The position numbers were made by a program, and so were the translations under genes. A DNA stretch of 64,000 nucleotides from Oxalicibacterium flavum (GTDB taxonomy: Bacteria > Pseudomonadota > Gammaproteobacteria > Burkholderiales > Burkholderiaceae_D): positions 248,001 through 312,000 of the forward strand of contig NZ_BMCG01000002.1 in NCBI RefSeq assembly GCF_014635065.1, written 5' to 3'. Numbering within the stretch: position 1 is the first letter of the stretch; every line of letters begins with the position of its first letter. This document shows, one piece after another, positions 26,065-39,635 of the stretch. The notes beneath the pieces were generated by a model, which was not told the origin of the DNA, searched no databases, and saw nothing but the letters and a program-made list of their open reading frames with translations.

Positions 26065-26096
26065 GGCTGCCAGGCAATATGCTGGCAGCCTTTTTT
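26065..26096 (+). terminator. Rho-independent terminator of the MHS transporter gene
   Basis: A perfect 9-bp stem GGCTGCCAG / CTGGCAGCC with an 8-base loop followed by six T residues, 43 bases after the transporter stop codon. Confidence 0.92.
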
Positions 26097-26218
26097 ATAT
26101 CCGCGCGCTGCTTTGGCTGTATCGAACCCGGTTTTCCCTGTGCAAATCCCGCGCAATTTGGTATTGTCGGGTCGTCAACGAATCTGTGCCTGAAAAAGGT
26201 GCATCCGCCCTCTTCAAC

Positions 26219-27451
26219 ATGAATACACGCAACACCAGCCTTTCCCCTCTTCGCATCGGCACGCCACTGTCTCCGCTTGCCACCAAGGTCATGCTGCTCG
26301 GCTCGGGAGAGCTCGGCAAGGAAGTCATCATCGCCCTGCAACGGCTGGGTATCGAGGTGATCGCGGTTGACCGCTACCAGAATGCCCCGGGCCACCAGGT
26401 CGCGCATCGCAGCTATGTGATCGACATGACCGATGAGGTGCAACTGGCCGCCCTCATCAACCAGGAAAAACCCGACCTCGTGGTGCCGGAGATCGAAGCC
26501 ATCGCCACGCCGGCCCTGCTCGAACTGGAAAAGGCCGGCAGCGTGCGTGTGGTGCCCACCGCGCGCGCCACCTGGCTGACCATGGACCGCGAAGGCATCC
26601 GCCGTCTTGCCGCGGAGGAACTCGGCGTCGCCACCTCGCCCTACCGCTTTGCGGACAGCCTGGAAGAACTGCAGCTTGGCTGCACCGAGGTCGGTTTCCC
26701 CTGTATGGTCAAGCCGGTCATGTCGTCGTCGGGTAAGGGACAGAGCAAGGTGCGCTCGCTTGAAGAGGTCGAAACCGCATGGGAGAACGCAGCCGCCGGC
26801 GGCCGTGTCGATTCCGGCCGCGTGATCGTCGAGGGCTTCATCGACTTCGACTATGAAATCACGCTGCTGACGGTGCGTGCGCTCGGCAAGGATGGACAGG
26901 TACAGACCCATTTCTGCGAACCGATCGGCCACCTGCAGGACAATGGCGATTACGTCGAATCGTGGCAGCCGCAGGCGATGCCGCCGGCCGCACTGCAGGC
27001 GGCGCACGACATTGCGCGCAAGGTCACGGAAAACCTCGGCGGGCTCGGCCTGTTCGGGGTCGAGCTGTTCGTCAAGGGCGATCAGGTCTGGTTCTCGGAA
27101 GTCAGCCCGCGTCCGCACGATACCGGCATGGTGACCATGGTCACGCAGCGCCAGAACGAATTCGAACTGCATGCTCGCGCGATTCTCGGTCTGCCGGTCA
27201 ATGCCGCGCTGTCTTCGCCCGGCGCCTCGGCCGTGGTCTATGGCAGGCACGATGGCAAGCCGATCGCTTTCGAGGGTGTAGCGGACGCACTGTGCGTCGA
27301 AGGGGCCGATCTGCGCCTGTTCGGCAAGCCGGAGTCCTTTGCGCGACGCCGCATGGGCGTGGCATTGGCCCATGCGCAGGACGTCGATACCGCCAGGGCG
27401 CGGGCGCGCGATGCCGCCGCTCGCGTCAAGACCGTTGCCGGGGAACGATGA
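26219..27451 (+). CDS. purT: Formate-dependent phosphoribosylglycinamide formyltransferase
   Basis: 410 residues, ATP-grasp fold. Landmarks: '[20 protein letters not shown]' (N-terminal nucleotide fold), '[15 protein letters not shown]', '[18 protein letters not shown]' (ATP-grasp loop) and '[17 protein letters not shown]' (metal ligands). Role: third step of purine synthesis, using formate and ATP in place of 10-formyl-THF. Its stop codon overlaps the start of a c-di-GMP turnover gene (ATGA at 27448-27451). Confidence 0.95.
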   Translation: MNTRNTSLSPLRIGTPLSPLATKVMLLGSGELGKEVIIALQRLGIEVIAVDRYQNAPGHQVAHRSYVIDMTDEVQLAALINQEKPDLVVPEIEAIATPALLELEKAGSVRVVPTARATWLTMDREGIRRLAAEELGVATSPYRFADSLEELQLGCTEVGFPCMVKPVMSSSGKGQSKVRSLEEVETAWENAAAGGRVDSGRVIVEGFIDFDYEITLLTVRALGKDGQVQTHFCEPIGHLQDNGDYVESWQPQAMPPAALQAAHDIARKVTENLGGLGLFGVELFVKGDQVWFSEVSPRPHDTGMVTMVTQRQNEFELHARAILGLPVNAALSSPGASAVVYGRHDGKPIAFEGVADALCVEGADLRLFGKPESFARRRMGVALAHAQDVDTARARARDAAARVKTVAGER

Positions 27452-30105
27452 AGGCAAAGGCACTCCGTCCTCTTGCCGTCTATGCGGGCAGCGACATCTT
27501 CCGTGTCGGCTCGCTGTTGCTGCATGCGACGCTGCTGCTGCACATCGCCATGCAGGTCGTCTCGCACCAGGTGCTGCTGTCGCATCTGGGCACAGGCGCC
27601 ATCGTCGCCGTGGCCTTCACGCTGCTGGCATCCTTCCTTCGTTATTTCTGGCTACGCACCAGCTTCCTGCTGAGCCAGCCGTTCCTGCTGCTGGAATTGG
27701 CTGCGGTCACGGCCGCCATCGTCGCCTTCTCGCTGCTCAAGGAGTTCCCGGTCAGCCCGATTCCCTGGCTGATCGCCATCGCCGGCGTCTTCCCGCTGGT
27801 GCTCAGGGAGCGCATTGCGGCGGTCGTCATCATCGTGCTGGCCTTCGTCGGCTATCAGTTGAACTTCCACGAATCCGCGACCGTTGGCGAATGGGCGCCG
27901 GACCTGTTCGCCACGCTGTCGATCGGCTTCCTGTCGCTGCTGCTGGCGCGGACCCTGCATCTGAACCGCGTGGCGCTCGAGAAGATCCGCACCAACGAAC
28001 GCCGTTTCGATGCCATCGTGCGCGTCACGCGCCATGTCTTCATCATCACAGACCGCCAGTTTCACCTCAAGTTTGCCAACCCTGCCCTGCAGGAGGTGAT
28101 CGGCTACAGCTTCGAGGAACTGGCGGAAGGCAACATCCGCCCCGCGGTCCATCCGGACGATCTGGAAGAGCATCGCGAGAAAATGCATCATTTGCGCGAC
28201 ACACCGCACAGCGAGGTGTTCTCGCGGCACCGCATGCAGCATCGCGACGGCCACTGGGTCTGGCTCGAGACGCGCGGCTACAACATGCTGCACGACTCCG
28301 CCATCGCCGGCATGATCTTCAGCATCGAGGACGTGACCCTGCGCAAGAATGTCGAACTCAAGCTGCAGGAAGAAACCGCCCTGCTGCGCGCCGTGCTCGA
28401 TCTCAATCCGTCGATGATCTATGCCAAGGATGCCGAAGGCCGCTTCACGATCAGCAACCAGCGCTTTCAGCAGCGCTTCGGCTATCGCAACGAAGACGAG
28501 TTGCGCGGCAAGACCACCTACGATCTGTGCCTGCAGACGGCAAATCAGGGCGACGAAATGAGCGCGCTCGACATCGCCGACGAGATTCGCGAACAGGACG
28601 AACAGGTCATGCGCACCGGCCAGCCGCTGCTCGACATCGAGGGCCGTGGCTTCTGGCGCAACGAGATCGACCGCTGGTTCCACACCAGCAAGTATCCGCT
28701 GCCAGATGCCGGCGGCCGCATCATCGGCGTGCTCGGCGTCACGCGCGACATCACCAAGCGCAAGAAATACGAGCTGCAGATCGAATATCAGGCGCTGCAC
28801 GACATACTGACCGAACTGCCGAACCGCCGCTACCTGGTCAACACGCTGGATGCCGCCATGGTCGCCAGTCGCCAGCGCCAGGCCAGCCTGACGCTGCTGT
28901 TCCTCGATCTCGATTTCTTCAAGAGCCTCAACGACACCCACGGCCACGATTTCGGCGACAAGTGCCTGATCGAGATCAGCAAGCGCATCATCGCCTCGCT
29001 GCCGCAGAAGGACTTCGTGGCGCGCTTCGGCGGCAACGAGTTCGCGATCCTGACCAACGCCACGCTGGCCGAAGCAGCCGTCAAGGCCAACAAGGTCATG
29101 CGCGCGGTTTCCGAGCGCCTGATCATCGACGACGTCTCCGTCAAGCTGCAGACCAGCATCGGCATCGCGCAGCTGACCGAAGACCACCTGACGCCGGCCG
29201 ACCTGATCCGCGACGCCGACGCCGCCATGTACCAGGCCAAGGAGCGTGGCCGCAACCGCGCCGAGATCTACGACGCCGCCATGCAGATCAAGCTGACGCG
29301 CCATGCGCGCATGGACGTCGCGCTGCGCTTCGCGCTCGAGCGCAACGAACTGTCGCTGGTCTATCAGCCCAAGGTCTCGCTGACCGACGGCAGCGTCGAG
29401 GGCTTCGAGGTGCTGATGCGCTGGGACAGCCCCGAGTACGGCAGCATCTCGCCGAGCGACTTCATCCCGATCGCCGAAGCCTCGGGCATGATGGTGCCGA
29501 TCGGCATCTGGGCGCTGGAACAGGCGTGCCGCCAGCTGGCGACCTGGCAGCAGCGCTACCCCGGCATCGGCAAGATGTCGCTGGCAGTCAACGTCTCGAT
29601 GCGGCAACTGCTGCAGACCACCTTCTTCACGCAGGTGCGCGAGATCCTCGACTCCAGCGGCGTACGGCCCGGCACCATGGAGCTCGAACTGACCGAAACC
29701 TCGGCCATGGCCAATCCGATGCAGACCATGGAAACGCTGTCGCTGCTCAAGAAACTCGGCCTGCGGCTGGCGCTCGACGATTTCGGCACCGGCTATTCGT
29801 CACTGGCCTACCTGCAGCGGCTGCCGATCGATATCCTCAAGATCGACAAGGCTTTCGTGCAGGGCCTGGGCTCCAACCAGAGCGACATGGAAATCATCCG
29901 CCTGATGATGGCGCTGGCCAAGACCCTGCACCTGGAAACCGTCGCCGAAGGCGTGGAAACCATGGCACAGATCGAGGAACTGCAGAAGATGGGCTGCACC
30001 CTGGGCCAGGGCTATCTGTTCTCGCCTCCGCTGTTGACGGCCGAAGCCGAAGCGCTGATCCGCAGCACCCACGTGTTCTCCCTCAACAGCGAACTCCCCG
30101 ACTGA
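27448..30105 (+). CDS. Membrane PAS-PAS-GGDEF(degenerate)-EAL protein, probable c-di-GMP phosphodiesterase
   Basis: 885 residues. Residues 1-175 hold five or six membrane helices; a PAS domain with PAC (about 185-305), a second PAS (about 315-440), a GGDEF domain (about 445-610) and an EAL domain (about 630-880) follow. The GGDEF signature reads GGNEF (N530 in place of the metal-binding acid) and the inhibitory RxxD site is missing (PQKD), so cyclase activity is unlikely. The EAL site looks complete: EVL at 654-656, 'LAVNVS', 'ELTET', DDFGTG, 'LKIDK', 'VAEGVE' and 'LGQGYLF'. Predicted role: sensor-controlled c-di-GMP hydrolysis with GTP-binding allostery (inference). ATG overlaps the purT stop. 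Confidence 0.9.
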   Translation: MKAKALRPLAVYAGSDIFRVGSLLLHATLLLHIAMQVVSHQVLLSHLGTGAIVAVAFTLLASFLRYFWLRTSFLLSQPFLLLELAAVTAAIVAFSLLKEFPVSPIPWLIAIAGVFPLVLRERIAAVVIIVLAFVGYQLNFHESATVGEWAPDLFATLSIGFLSLLLARTLHLNRVALEKIRTNERRFDAIVRVTRHVFIITDRQFHLKFANPALQEVIGYSFEELAEGNIRPAVHPDDLEEHREKMHHLRDTPHSEVFSRHRMQHRDGHWVWLETRGYNMLHDSAIAGMIFSIEDVTLRKNVELKLQEETALLRAVLDLNPSMIYAKDAEGRFTISNQRFQQRFGYRNEDELRGKTTYDLCLQTANQGDEMSALDIADEIREQDEQVMRTGQPLLDIEGRGFWRNEIDRWFHTSKYPLPDAGGRIIGVLGVTRDITKRKKYELQIEYQALHDILTELPNRRYLVNTLDAAMVASRQRQASLTLLFLDLDFFKSLNDTHGHDFGDKCLIEISKRIIASLPQKDFVARFGGNEFAILTNATLAEAAVKANKVMRAVSERLIIDDVSVKLQTSIGIAQLTEDHLTPADLIRDADAAMYQAKERGRNRAEIYDAAMQIKLTRHARMDVALRFALERNELSLVYQPKVSLTDGSVEGFEVLMRWDSPEYGSISPSDFIPIAEASGMMVPIGIWALEQACRQLATWQQRYPGIGKMSLAVNVSMRQLLQTTFFTQVREILDSSGVRPGTMELELTETSAMANPMQTMETLSLLKKLGLRLALDDFGTGYSSLAYLQRLPIDILKIDKAFVQGLGSNQSDMEIIRLMMALAKTLHLETVAEGVETMAQIEELQKMGCTLGQGYLFSPPLLTAEAEALIRSTHVFSLNSELPD

Positions 30106-30213
30106 ATCCTGCCCCCATGCCGACACGTCCCTGCCGCCATGGAGGTTTTACGCCAAGCGCACGCAAATGGAATATAGTCATGAGCTTTGGATTTTTTCTT
30201 ACCGGCACCTCAT

Positions 30214-31818
30214 ATGAAATTTGATGTCGCGATCGTAGGCAGCGGCCTGGCGGGCCTTTCCGTCGCCCTGCACCTGGCAGAGACCCGCAAGGTCGCCGTG
30301 ATCTCCAAGCGCACCCTGCTCGACGGCGCCAGCAGCTGGGCGCAGGGCGGAATCGCCGCGGTGCTCGATTCGCACGACAGCGTCGATGAACACGTGGCCG
30401 ACACCTTGGTCGCCGGCGGCGGCCTGTGCGACGAGACCGCGACCCGCTTCATCGTCGAGAACGGCCGTGCCGCCATCGAATGGCTGATCGCGCAGGGCGT
30501 CCCCTTCACCCCGGACGCCACCGCCGAACTCGGCTTTCACCTGACGCGCGAAGGCGGCCACAGCCAGCGCCGCATCATCCACGCCGCCGATGCCACCGGC
30601 CACGCGGTGCAGGTCACGCTCGAGCAGAAGGTGCGCAACCACCCGAACATCACGCTGCTCGAACATCATTACGCGATCGACGTCATTACCTCCGACGCCG
30701 TCGAGAGCAAGACCAAAAAGCCGGGCGTACCGCGCTGCCTTGGTGTCTATGTACAGGACGTCAAGAGCGGCAAGGTCATCACCATCGCCGCCGAACACAC
30801 GGTGCTGGCCACCGGTGGCGCCGGCAAGGTCTATCTCTACACCACCAATCCCGATACGGCCACCGGCGACGGCATCGCGATGGCCTGGCGCGCCGGCTGC
30901 CGCATCGCCAACATGGAATTCATCCAGTTCCATCCGACCTGTCTCTACCACCCTTACGCCAAGTCCTTCCTGATCACGGAAGCCGTGCGCGGCGAAGGCG
31001 GCGTGCTAAAGCTGCCGCAGAGTGCCGGCCGCAATGCCGGCAAGCGCTTCATGCCGGCGCACGACGAACGCGCAGAACTGGCGCCGCGCGACATTGTGGC
31101 GCGCGCCATCGATGCCGAGATGAAGAAGCGCGGCCTCGACTACGTCGATCTCGACATCAGCGATAAGTCGCCGGAATTCCTGCAGGAGCATTTCCCGACC
31201 ATCATGGCGCGCTGCCTGCAACTCGGCATCGACATCACCAAGCAGCCGATCCCCGTGGTGCCGGCCGCGCACTACACCTGCGGCGGCATCATCACCGACC
31301 TGTCGGGCCGCACCGACCTGCCGGGCCTCTACGCAGTCGGCGAAGCGACCTGCACCGGCCTGCACGGCGCCAACCGCCTCGCCAGCAATTCGCTGCTCGA
31401 ATGCCTGGTGCTGGGCCGTGCCGCCGCCCACTACATCGCCGAGCAGCCCAAGCTCAAGCTGCCTACCCTGCCCGCCTGGGACGAAAGCCGCGTCACCGAT
31501 GCCGACGAGGAAGTCATCATCGCCAACAACTGGGAAGAACTGCGCCGCTTCATGTGGAACTACGTCGGCATCGTGCGCACCACCAAGCGCCTGCAACGCG
31601 CCCAGCACCGCATCCGCCTGCTGAAGGAAGAGATCGACGAGTACTACGCCAACTTCCGCATCACGCCCGACCTGCTGGAACTGCGCAATCTGGTCGAAGT
31701 GGCCTCGCTGATCGTCAACAGCGCGTTGTCGCGCCGCGAAAGCCGTGGCCTGCACTTCAGCCGCGATTATCCGGACACGCTGCCGAAGGCGTTGCCGAGC
31801 GTGTTGTCGCCGGACTGA
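30214..31818 (+). CDS. nadB: L-aspartate oxidase NadB
   Basis: 534 residues. FAD-binding [13 protein letters not shown] at the N terminus, '[19 protein letters not shown]', '[13 protein letters not shown]' and '[27 protein letters not shown]' identify the succinate-dehydrogenase-flavoprotein-like NadB. Role: oxidises aspartate to iminoaspartate, first step of quinolinate and NAD synthesis. Start at 30214; nine upstream codons are unlikely. It converges on nadC across a shared terminator. Confidence 0.95.
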   Translation: MKFDVAIVGSGLAGLSVALHLAETRKVAVISKRTLLDGASSWAQGGIAAVLDSHDSVDEHVADTLVAGGGLCDETATRFIVENGRAAIEWLIAQGVPFTPDATAELGFHLTREGGHSQRRIIHAADATGHAVQVTLEQKVRNHPNITLLEHHYAIDVITSDAVESKTKKPGVPRCLGVYVQDVKSGKVITIAAEHTVLATGGAGKVYLYTTNPDTATGDGIAMAWRAGCRIANMEFIQFHPTCLYHPYAKSFLITEAVRGEGGVLKLPQSAGRNAGKRFMPAHDERAELAPRDIVARAIDAEMKKRGLDYVDLDISDKSPEFLQEHFPTIMARCLQLGIDITKQPIPVVPAAHYTCGGIITDLSGRTDLPGLYAVGEATCTGLHGANRLASNSLLECLVLGRAAAHYIAEQPKLKLPTLPAWDESRVTDADEEVIIANNWEELRRFMWNYVGIVRTTKRLQRAQHRIRLLKEEIDEYYANFRITPDLLELRNLVEVASLIVNSALSRRESRGLHFSRDYPDTLPKALPSVLSPD

Positions 31819-31834
31819 AGCACTCATGGGGAAT

Positions 31835-31864
31835 AAAAAAGCCGTTCAAACGAACGGCTTTTTT
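31835..31864. terminator. Bidirectional terminator between nadB and nadC
   Basis: A perfect stem AAAAAAGCCGTTC / GAACGGCTTTTTT with a 4-base loop yields T-tracts on both strands and lies between the two convergent stop codons. Confidence 0.93.
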
Positions 31865-31880
31865 GTTGTGTCAGAACGAT

Positions 31881-32747
31881 TTACTCGACGATGCGCAGAG
31901 AATAATCCGTCGCCTTCACGTCCTTCGTCAGCGAACCGATCGAAATACGATCGACGCCGGTCTCGGCAATCGCCACGATGCTTTCGTGATTGATGCCGCC
32001 CGAGGCTTCGAGCAGCGCGCGGCCGGCGGTCAAGGCGACCGCTTCACGCATCATCTCGAGCGAGAAATTGTCGAGCAGCACCGAGGTCGCACCGGCTTCG
32101 AGCGCCTCGGCCAGTTGCGCCAGCGTCTCGACCTCGATCTGGATCGGCACGCCGGCATCCAGCGCATGCGCGGCCAGCATGGCGGCGCGCACGCCGCCAG
32201 CCGCGGCGATGTGGTTTTCCTTGATCAGGATGCCGTCGTACAACGCCAGGCGCTGGTTCTTGCCGCCACCGACACGCACTGCGTATTTCTGCGCCAGGCG
32301 CAGGCCCGGCAGCGTCTTGCGCGTGTCGAGCACGGCCGCCTTGGTATGCGCGATCAGGTCGGCGTAACGGCGCGTGGCGCTCGCCACGCCCGACAGCAAC
32401 TGCATGAAGTTCAGCGCGCTGCGCTCGGCTGTCAGCAGCGCGCGCGCCGGTGCCTCGATCGCACAGACTTCGCTGTCGGCGCGCATCAGATCACCCTCGC
32501 CGTACTGCCAGGTGATGCAGATGCGCGCGTCGAGCTGCTTCATGACGGCTTCGAACCACGGTGCACCGCACAGCACGGCTTCTTCGCGCACGATCACACG
32601 CGCCTTGACGATTTCCTGTTCCGGCACCAGTCGGCCGGTGACGTCGCCGCTGCCGATGTCCTCGGCCAGCGCGGCGGCGATGTTGGCTTCGAATGCCGCC
32701 TTGAGTGCGTCGTCGAATGGCGCGAACGGATTGCGCAGCAGGCTCAT
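31881..32747 (-). CDS. nadC: Nicotinate-nucleotide pyrophosphorylase (carboxylating) NadC
   Basis: 288 residues with family landmarks '[15 protein letters not shown]', '[39 protein letters not shown]' and '[28 protein letters not shown]'. Role: converts quinolinate and PRPP to nicotinate mononucleotide. Its ATG overlaps the nadA stop (ATGA at 32744-32747), so the two steps are translationally linked. Confidence 0.95.
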   Translation of the reverse strand: MSLLRNPFAPFDDALKAAFEANIAAALAEDIGSGDVTGRLVPEQEIVKARVIVREEAVLCGAPWFEAVMKQLDARICITWQYGEGDLMRADSEVCAIEAPARALLTAERSALNFMQLLSGVASATRRYADLIAHTKAAVLDTRKTLPGLRLAQKYAVRVGGGKNQRLALYDGILIKENHIAAAGGVRAAMLAAHALDAGVPIQIEVETLAQLAEALEAGATSVLLDNFSLEMMREAVALTAGRALLEASGGINHESIVAIAETGVDRISIGSLTKDVKATDYSLRIVE

Positions 32748-33883
32748 GCCGGTCCTATTCCCGAAAAGAGTGGTTGTTCCTTCGCCAGGTCCGACGAGGG
32801 CCGAACGTTGGCCTTCTGCGCGGCGGCGAAGTCGAGCATGCGGTCAATGCAGACGGTCGCCTTGCGGCCGATTTCCGGATCGACATGGATTTCGTTGCGG
32901 CCGGTTTCCAGCACGTCGGCCAGGTTCTGCAGGCCGTTCATCGCCATCCACGGGCAATGCGCGCAACTCTTGCAGGTCGCGGCGTTACCGGCAGTCGGCG
33001 CGTCGATGAAAATCTTGCCGGGTGCGGCGGCTTTCATCTTGTGCAGGATGCCGTTGTCGGTGGCGACGATGAATTCCGGCGCGTCCATGGTTTGCGCAGC
33101 GTGGATCAGCTGCGAGGTCGAGCCGATCGCATCGGCCAGCGCCACCACGGCGGCCGGCGATTCCGGGTGCACGAGCACCTTGGCCTGCGGGTGTTCCTTC
33201 TTCAGCAGTTCGAGTTCGATCGCCTTGAATTCGTCGTGCACCAGGCACGAACCCTGCCACAGCAGCATGTCGGCGCCGGTCTGCTTCTGGATGTAGCTGC
33301 CCAGGTGCTTGTCGGGCGCCCACAGGATCTTCTTGCCCTGCGCATGCAGGTGCTCGACGATCTTGAGGCCGATCGACGAGGTCACCATCCAGTCGGCGCG
33401 CGCCTTCACGGCGGCGCTGGTGTTGGCATAGACCACCACGGTACGGTCCGGATGCGCATCGCAGAAAGCGTTGAATTCATCCACCGGACAGCCGAGATCG
33501 AGCGAACAGGTCGCGTCCAGATCGGGCATCAGAATGGTTTTCTCGGGGCTCAGGATCTTGGCGGTCTCGCCCATGAACTTGACGCCGGCCACCACCAGCG
33601 TCTTGGCCGGATGATCGCGGCCGAAACGCGCCATCTCGAGCGAATCGGAAACGCAGCCGCCGGTTTCCTCGGCCAGGTCCTGCAGTTCGGAATCGACGTA
33701 GTAATGCGCGACCAGCACCGCCTCGCGCTCCTTGAGCAGGCGCTTGATGCGCTCCTTGAGGGCGACCTTTTCCTCGGGCGATGGCGACAGCGGTATCTTT
33801 GCCCAGGCGTGCGCAACACAACTGGTGCCGCTTTCCATCACGGGCAGTTCGAATTCAACGGTCTTGATTGGCTGATTCTGCAT
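32744..33883 (-). CDS. nadA: Quinolinate synthase NadA
   Basis: 379 residues. Three cysteines expected to hold the [4Fe-4S] cluster sit in '[15 protein letters not shown]', '[13 protein letters not shown]' and '[13 protein letters not shown]', and '[19 protein letters not shown]' forms the substrate site. Role: condenses iminoaspartate (from NadB) with dihydroxyacetone phosphate. Translationally coupled to nadC. A TACAAT hexamer on the minus strand about 90 bases upstream (33969-33974) could be a -10, but I found no matching -35. Confidence 0.95.
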   Translation of the reverse strand: MQNQPIKTVEFELPVMESGTSCVAHAWAKIPLSPSPEEKVALKERIKRLLKEREAVLVAHYYVDSELQDLAEETGGCVSDSLEMARFGRDHPAKTLVVAGVKFMGETAKILSPEKTILMPDLDATCSLDLGCPVDEFNAFCDAHPDRTVVVYANTSAAVKARADWMVTSSIGLKIVEHLHAQGKKILWAPDKHLGSYIQKQTGADMLLWQGSCLVHDEFKAIELELLKKEHPQAKVLVHPESPAAVVALADAIGSTSQLIHAAQTMDAPEFIVATDNGILHKMKAAAPGKIFIDAPTAGNAATCKSCAHCPWMAMNGLQNLADVLETGRNEIHVDPEIGRKATVCIDRMLDFAAAQKANVRPSSDLAKEQPLFSGIGPA

Positions 33884-34034
33884 GGCTGGTCGTCTGATTG
33901 AATACGAAGGAGAAACGATGTTTCCGGTGTTTCATGAAGCGCAACAAATGAGCGTTCGCGTGGGGCAGATTGTAGCGCCAAACACAGTTGGCGGTGACGG
34001 GGGAAAATGCAAGTGGAAAGCACCATTGCATCCA

Positions 34035-34061
34035 CGCGGGGAGGAGACACCCCTCCCCGCG
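34035..34061 (-). terminator. GC-rich hairpin downstream of ybiT
   Basis: A perfect 10-bp stem CGCGGGGAGG / CCTCCCCGCG with a 7-base loop starts 11 bases after the ybiT stop codon. No T-tract follows, so it may be a weak or Rho-assisted terminator. Confidence 0.5.
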
Positions 34062-34071
34062 CCGACGATGC

Positions 34072-35673
<1,602 letters not shown>

Positions 35674-35775
35674 TTGGTAAAGCCTTTGCACAGAATAAGG
35701 ATTGACAGCCCGCCATTCTATCATCCGCGGGGGCGTCCTCCCGAGGGAAAGCGCCGCACGCAACCGGAACGAGGA

Positions 35776-36735
35776 CTAGCGGGACAGATACGGATAGGCG
35801 GAAACCGTGAGGGAAAAGCGCTCGCCCGAGGAAACGAGACGGCCGGGCGCGCCGACCGGCACGGTCGCCTTGTCCGCACCGTGCCCGACCGGAAAGCCGG
35901 CCAGGATGGGCACCGGCACGTGGGCGCGCAGCCAGTCCAGCATCTGCGCGAAGTCGTAACCGTTGTCGTAATCGCTCAGGCGATAACCCGAGAAATCGCC
36001 GAGCAGCACCGCGCGCTGGCGCTGCAGCACGCCGGCATGCATCAGTTGCAGCAGCATGCGCTCGACGCGGTACGGGTGTTCGTTGATGTCTTCCACGAAC
36101 AGGATGCCGCCCTCCACCGCCGGCAGCCAAGGCGAGCCGACCAGGTGCGTGAGCATCGCCAGATTGCCGCCCCACACCGTGCCGTCAACCTCCAGCGCCG
36201 GATTGCCGGGCGCGCCGCCATGCACGACGTGCCGCTCTGAAGTCAGGCATTGCCAGAAGTCCGTCAGCGTGAAATCGCTCGGGGGCGTACGCACGAAGTC
36301 GTCGCACAGCATCGGCCCCGAGAAGCTGATGCCGCCCTCCTGCGCCAGCAGCGCCATCTGCAGCGCCGTGAAATCGCTGTGGCCGACGAACAGCTTGCCG
36401 CTGCGCGCCAGCAGGCCGAGGTCGAGCTCCGGCAGCAGCCGCGTCAGGCCGTAGCCGCCGCGCAGCGCGAGCACGATGTCGATCTCCGGATCGCTGGCCG
36501 CTGCCAGCAGTTGCGCGATGCGCTGGTCGTCGCTGGCGCCGAAACGGTGGAAACGCTGCGCCGGATCGGTCAGGTTGCGCACGCGGCAGCCCTGCGCTTC
36601 CAGCGTGGCAATGCCGCGCGTGACGGCCGCCGGATCGGGCGCGTAGCCGCTCGGCGAGACGATCGCCACGCGCGGCCCCTGCCCGTCCTGCGCATTCAGG
36701 GTTGTCCGCAGGCGCTGGTTCAATTCTGTACTCAT
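35776..36735 (-). CDS. ldcA: LD-carboxypeptidase (peptidase S66, muramoyltetrapeptide carboxypeptidase)
   Basis: 319 residues. Catalytic Ser is S120 in 'LFVGHSDFTALQMAL'; 'RGGYGLTRLLPELD' and the Glu/His dyad regions 'ILFVEDINEHPYRVERML' and 'GFPVGHGADKATVPVG' complete the S66 triad. Role: removes the terminal D-Ala from recycled murein tetrapeptide in the cytoplasm. Start at 36735 overlaps the stop codon of the upstream hydrolase gene (ATGA). Confidence 0.9.
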   Translation of the reverse strand: MSTELNQRLRTTLNAQDGQGPRVAIVSPSGYAPDPAAVTRGIATLEAQGCRVRNLTDPAQRFHRFGASDDQRIAQLLAAASDPEIDIVLALRGGYGLTRLLPELDLGLLARSGKLFVGHSDFTALQMALLAQEGGISFSGPMLCDDFVRTPPSDFTLTDFWQCLTSERHVVHGGAPGNPALEVDGTVWGGNLAMLTHLVGSPWLPAVEGGILFVEDINEHPYRVERMLLQLMHAGVLQRQRAVLLGDFSGYRLSDYDNGYDFAQMLDWLRAHVPVPILAGFPVGHGADKATVPVGAPGRLVSSGERFSLTVSAYPYLSR

Positions 36736-37688
36736 GGGCAGGCGAGCTGGGCGTCGGCATCGATGTCGGAATACGCACTCGGCTGCGCTTGCGGATGCAA
36801 TTCGGCGGCACGGCAATGCGCGGCGATCAGAGCCGTCAGCTGCGGATTCAACTGGTCCGGCAGATCGTGGCCCATGCCGTCGATCTCGTGCATGACCGCG
36901 CCGGGCACCAGTTGAGCAACGTCGCGACCGCCCTCGATCGGCACCAGCGGGTCGGCCTTGCCGTGGATGACCAGGGTCGGCACGCGCAGCGCTTCAAGCA
37001 GCGCCACACGGTCGCCCGAGGCGCCGATCGCCAGCAGCTGGCGTGTGGTGGCGACCGGGTCCAGGCTGCGCTGCACGGTGCGCGCCACGCGCTCGCGCAG
37101 GGCCTCGGGCGGCGTCGGATAGGCCGGGCTGCCGATGACCTGCATGGTGCGCACGAAATGGGCGATCACGCCTTCATGGTTGAGCGGATCGGGCGGCGCC
37201 GCGAACAGCACCTTGCGCGCGGCGCGCGTCGGCGGCGGCAGGCCGCGGCGGCCGCTGGTGGACATGATGGAAGTCAGGCTCAAGGTGCGTTCGGGATAAC
37301 GGCCGGCGACGATCTGCGCAATCATGCCCCCCATCGATGCACCGACCACGTGCGCCTGCCTGATCTGCAGCGCGTCGAGCAGTCCGACCGCGTCGCGCGC
37401 CATGTCGTCGAGCAGGTAGCCGGCCGCCAGCTTCATGCGCAGCGCGAGCTTGAGTACCGCCAGCAGCGTGTTCGGCTTGCCCAAGTGATCGAGATGGGTC
37501 GAGAGGCCGTTGTCGCGGTTGTCGAAGCGGATCACGTAGAAGCCGCGTTCCACCAGGCACCGGCAGAACGATTCCGGCCACGACACGGCCTGCATGCCGA
37601 GACCGACGATCAGCAGAATGGGTGGATGAGAGGGATCTCCCTGGGTGTCGTACCAGATATCGAGTTCGTTGACTTTGGCGATGGGCAA
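36732..37688 (-). CDS. Alpha/beta-fold hydrolase
   Basis: 318 residues. Nucleophile elbow GASMGG with S118, oxyanion-loop region 'LLIVGLGMQAVSW', acid in 'VIHGKADPLVP' and His in 'HEIDGMGHDLP' form a complete triad. Closest in style to the poorly defined epoxide-hydrolase/proline-iminopeptidase-like group in Burkholderiales; substrate unknown. Four-base overlap with the S66 peptidase gene downstream. Confidence 0.88.
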   Translation of the reverse strand: MPIAKVNELDIWYDTQGDPSHPPILLIVGLGMQAVSWPESFCRCLVERGFYVIRFDNRDNGLSTHLDHLGKPNTLLAVLKLALRMKLAAGYLLDDMARDAVGLLDALQIRQAHVVGASMGGMIAQIVAGRYPERTLSLTSIMSTSGRRGLPPPTRAARKVLFAAPPDPLNHEGVIAHFVRTMQVIGSPAYPTPPEALRERVARTVQRSLDPVATTRQLLAIGASGDRVALLEALRVPTLVIHGKADPLVPIEGGRDVAQLVPGAVMHEIDGMGHDLPDQLNPQLTALIAAHCRAAELHPQAQPSAYSDIDADAQLACP

Positions 37689-37848
37689 GGATGGACTTTC
37701 TCAAACGGTTGACGCCATGCGGCATTGCCACGACACGATACCATCGCCGCAGCTGAAAATCGAGTTGACCGGCATGCATGACGGGCGTGCCGTATTGCGC
37801 TTGGAACGCGCGCCCTGCCTGCGGTTCCCGCTGAAAAGCGGAGTCGCT

Positions 37849-38825
<977 letters not shown>

Positions 38826-38827
38826 GA

Positions 38828-39469
38828 TTACGGTATCTGTAGGAGTTTATGGGTCTGCAGGCTCAGCTTCCATTTCGGATTGCGCTTGCAGACGTCGATC
38901 GCGAGTCTCGTGTTCTGTTCGGCCAGCGGGCCATCCATCGGTTGCACGAAGAAATGCTGGAAATCCAGCCCTTCGTAGGCCGCCAGCGACTGTTCCGCCT
39001 GCGGGATCACGACCTTGATCTCGCTGCCCTTCTTCACCACCAGTTCGGAACCCATCTTGGGACTCACGCAGACCCAGTCGATACCTGCCGGCACCGGCAG
39101 GGTGCCGTTGGTCTCGATCGCGATCTCGAAGCCGGCCGCGTGCATCGCATCGATCAGCGCGGCATCCAGTTGCAGCAGCGGCTCGCCGCCGGTGAAGACC
39201 ACGTACTTGCTGGCGGTATAGGTGGTCGGCCACAGCGCATCGACGGTCGCCGCCAGTTGCGCGGCATTGGCGAACTTGCCGCCGCCCTCGCCGTCGGTGC
39301 CGACGAAATCGGTATCGCAGAATTGGCAGATCGCCTTCTCGCGGTCGCTCTCGCGGCCGGTCCACAGGTTGCATCCCGCAAAGCGACAGAACACCGCCGG
39401 GCGGCCGGCGTGCGCGCCTTCGCCCTGCAGGGTGTAGAACATCTCTTTTACGGTGTAGGTGTAGGTCAA
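38828..39469 (-). CDS. queE: 7-carboxy-7-deazaguanine synthase QueE
   Basis: 213 residues. The radical-SAM cysteines are spaced C33-x14-C48-x2-C51, the known CX14CX2C variant of Burkholderia-type QueE rather than CX3CX2C. 'FTGGEPLLQLD' (GGEP, SAM contact) and 'AIETNGTLPVPAGIDWVCVSPK' support the call. Role: ring contraction of 6-carboxytetrahydropterin. First gene of queE-queD-tadA; no riboswitch was recognised upstream. Confidence 0.94.
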   Translation of the reverse strand: MTYTYTVKEMFYTLQGEGAHAGRPAVFCRFAGCNLWTGRESDREKAICQFCDTDFVGTDGEGGGKFANAAQLAATVDALWPTTYTASKYVVFTGGEPLLQLDAALIDAMHAAGFEIAIETNGTLPVPAGIDWVCVSPKMGSELVVKKGSEIKVVIPQAEQSLAAYEGLDFQHFFVQPMDGPLAEQNTRLAIDVCKRNPKWKLSLQTHKLLQIP

Positions 39470-39635
39470 GGTCGTGGCCTGTCGGAATCAAGCGCAAAGC
39501 AAGGCCGCGCTGCCCGCTCATCAAAGACGGCGGAAAACATGGCGCAGGCGGGAGATCGCGGGCCGTCATTATAGATCAGGCACCCGCAGAGGGCACGCGC
39601 CGCCCCTGCTTGCGGCCGCGGACGTTGGCAGGAAG

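Noticed and set aside
27339-30224. 961-residue plus-strand ORF in another frame of purT and the EAL gene
   Set aside because: Arg-rich frame-shadow; the PAS-GGDEF-EAL and PurT proteins occupy the true frames.
37689-37848. Possible small gene between tadA and the hydrolase gene
   Set aside because: Frames on both strands lack start signals, homology and consistent codon use; treated as plain intergenic DNA.
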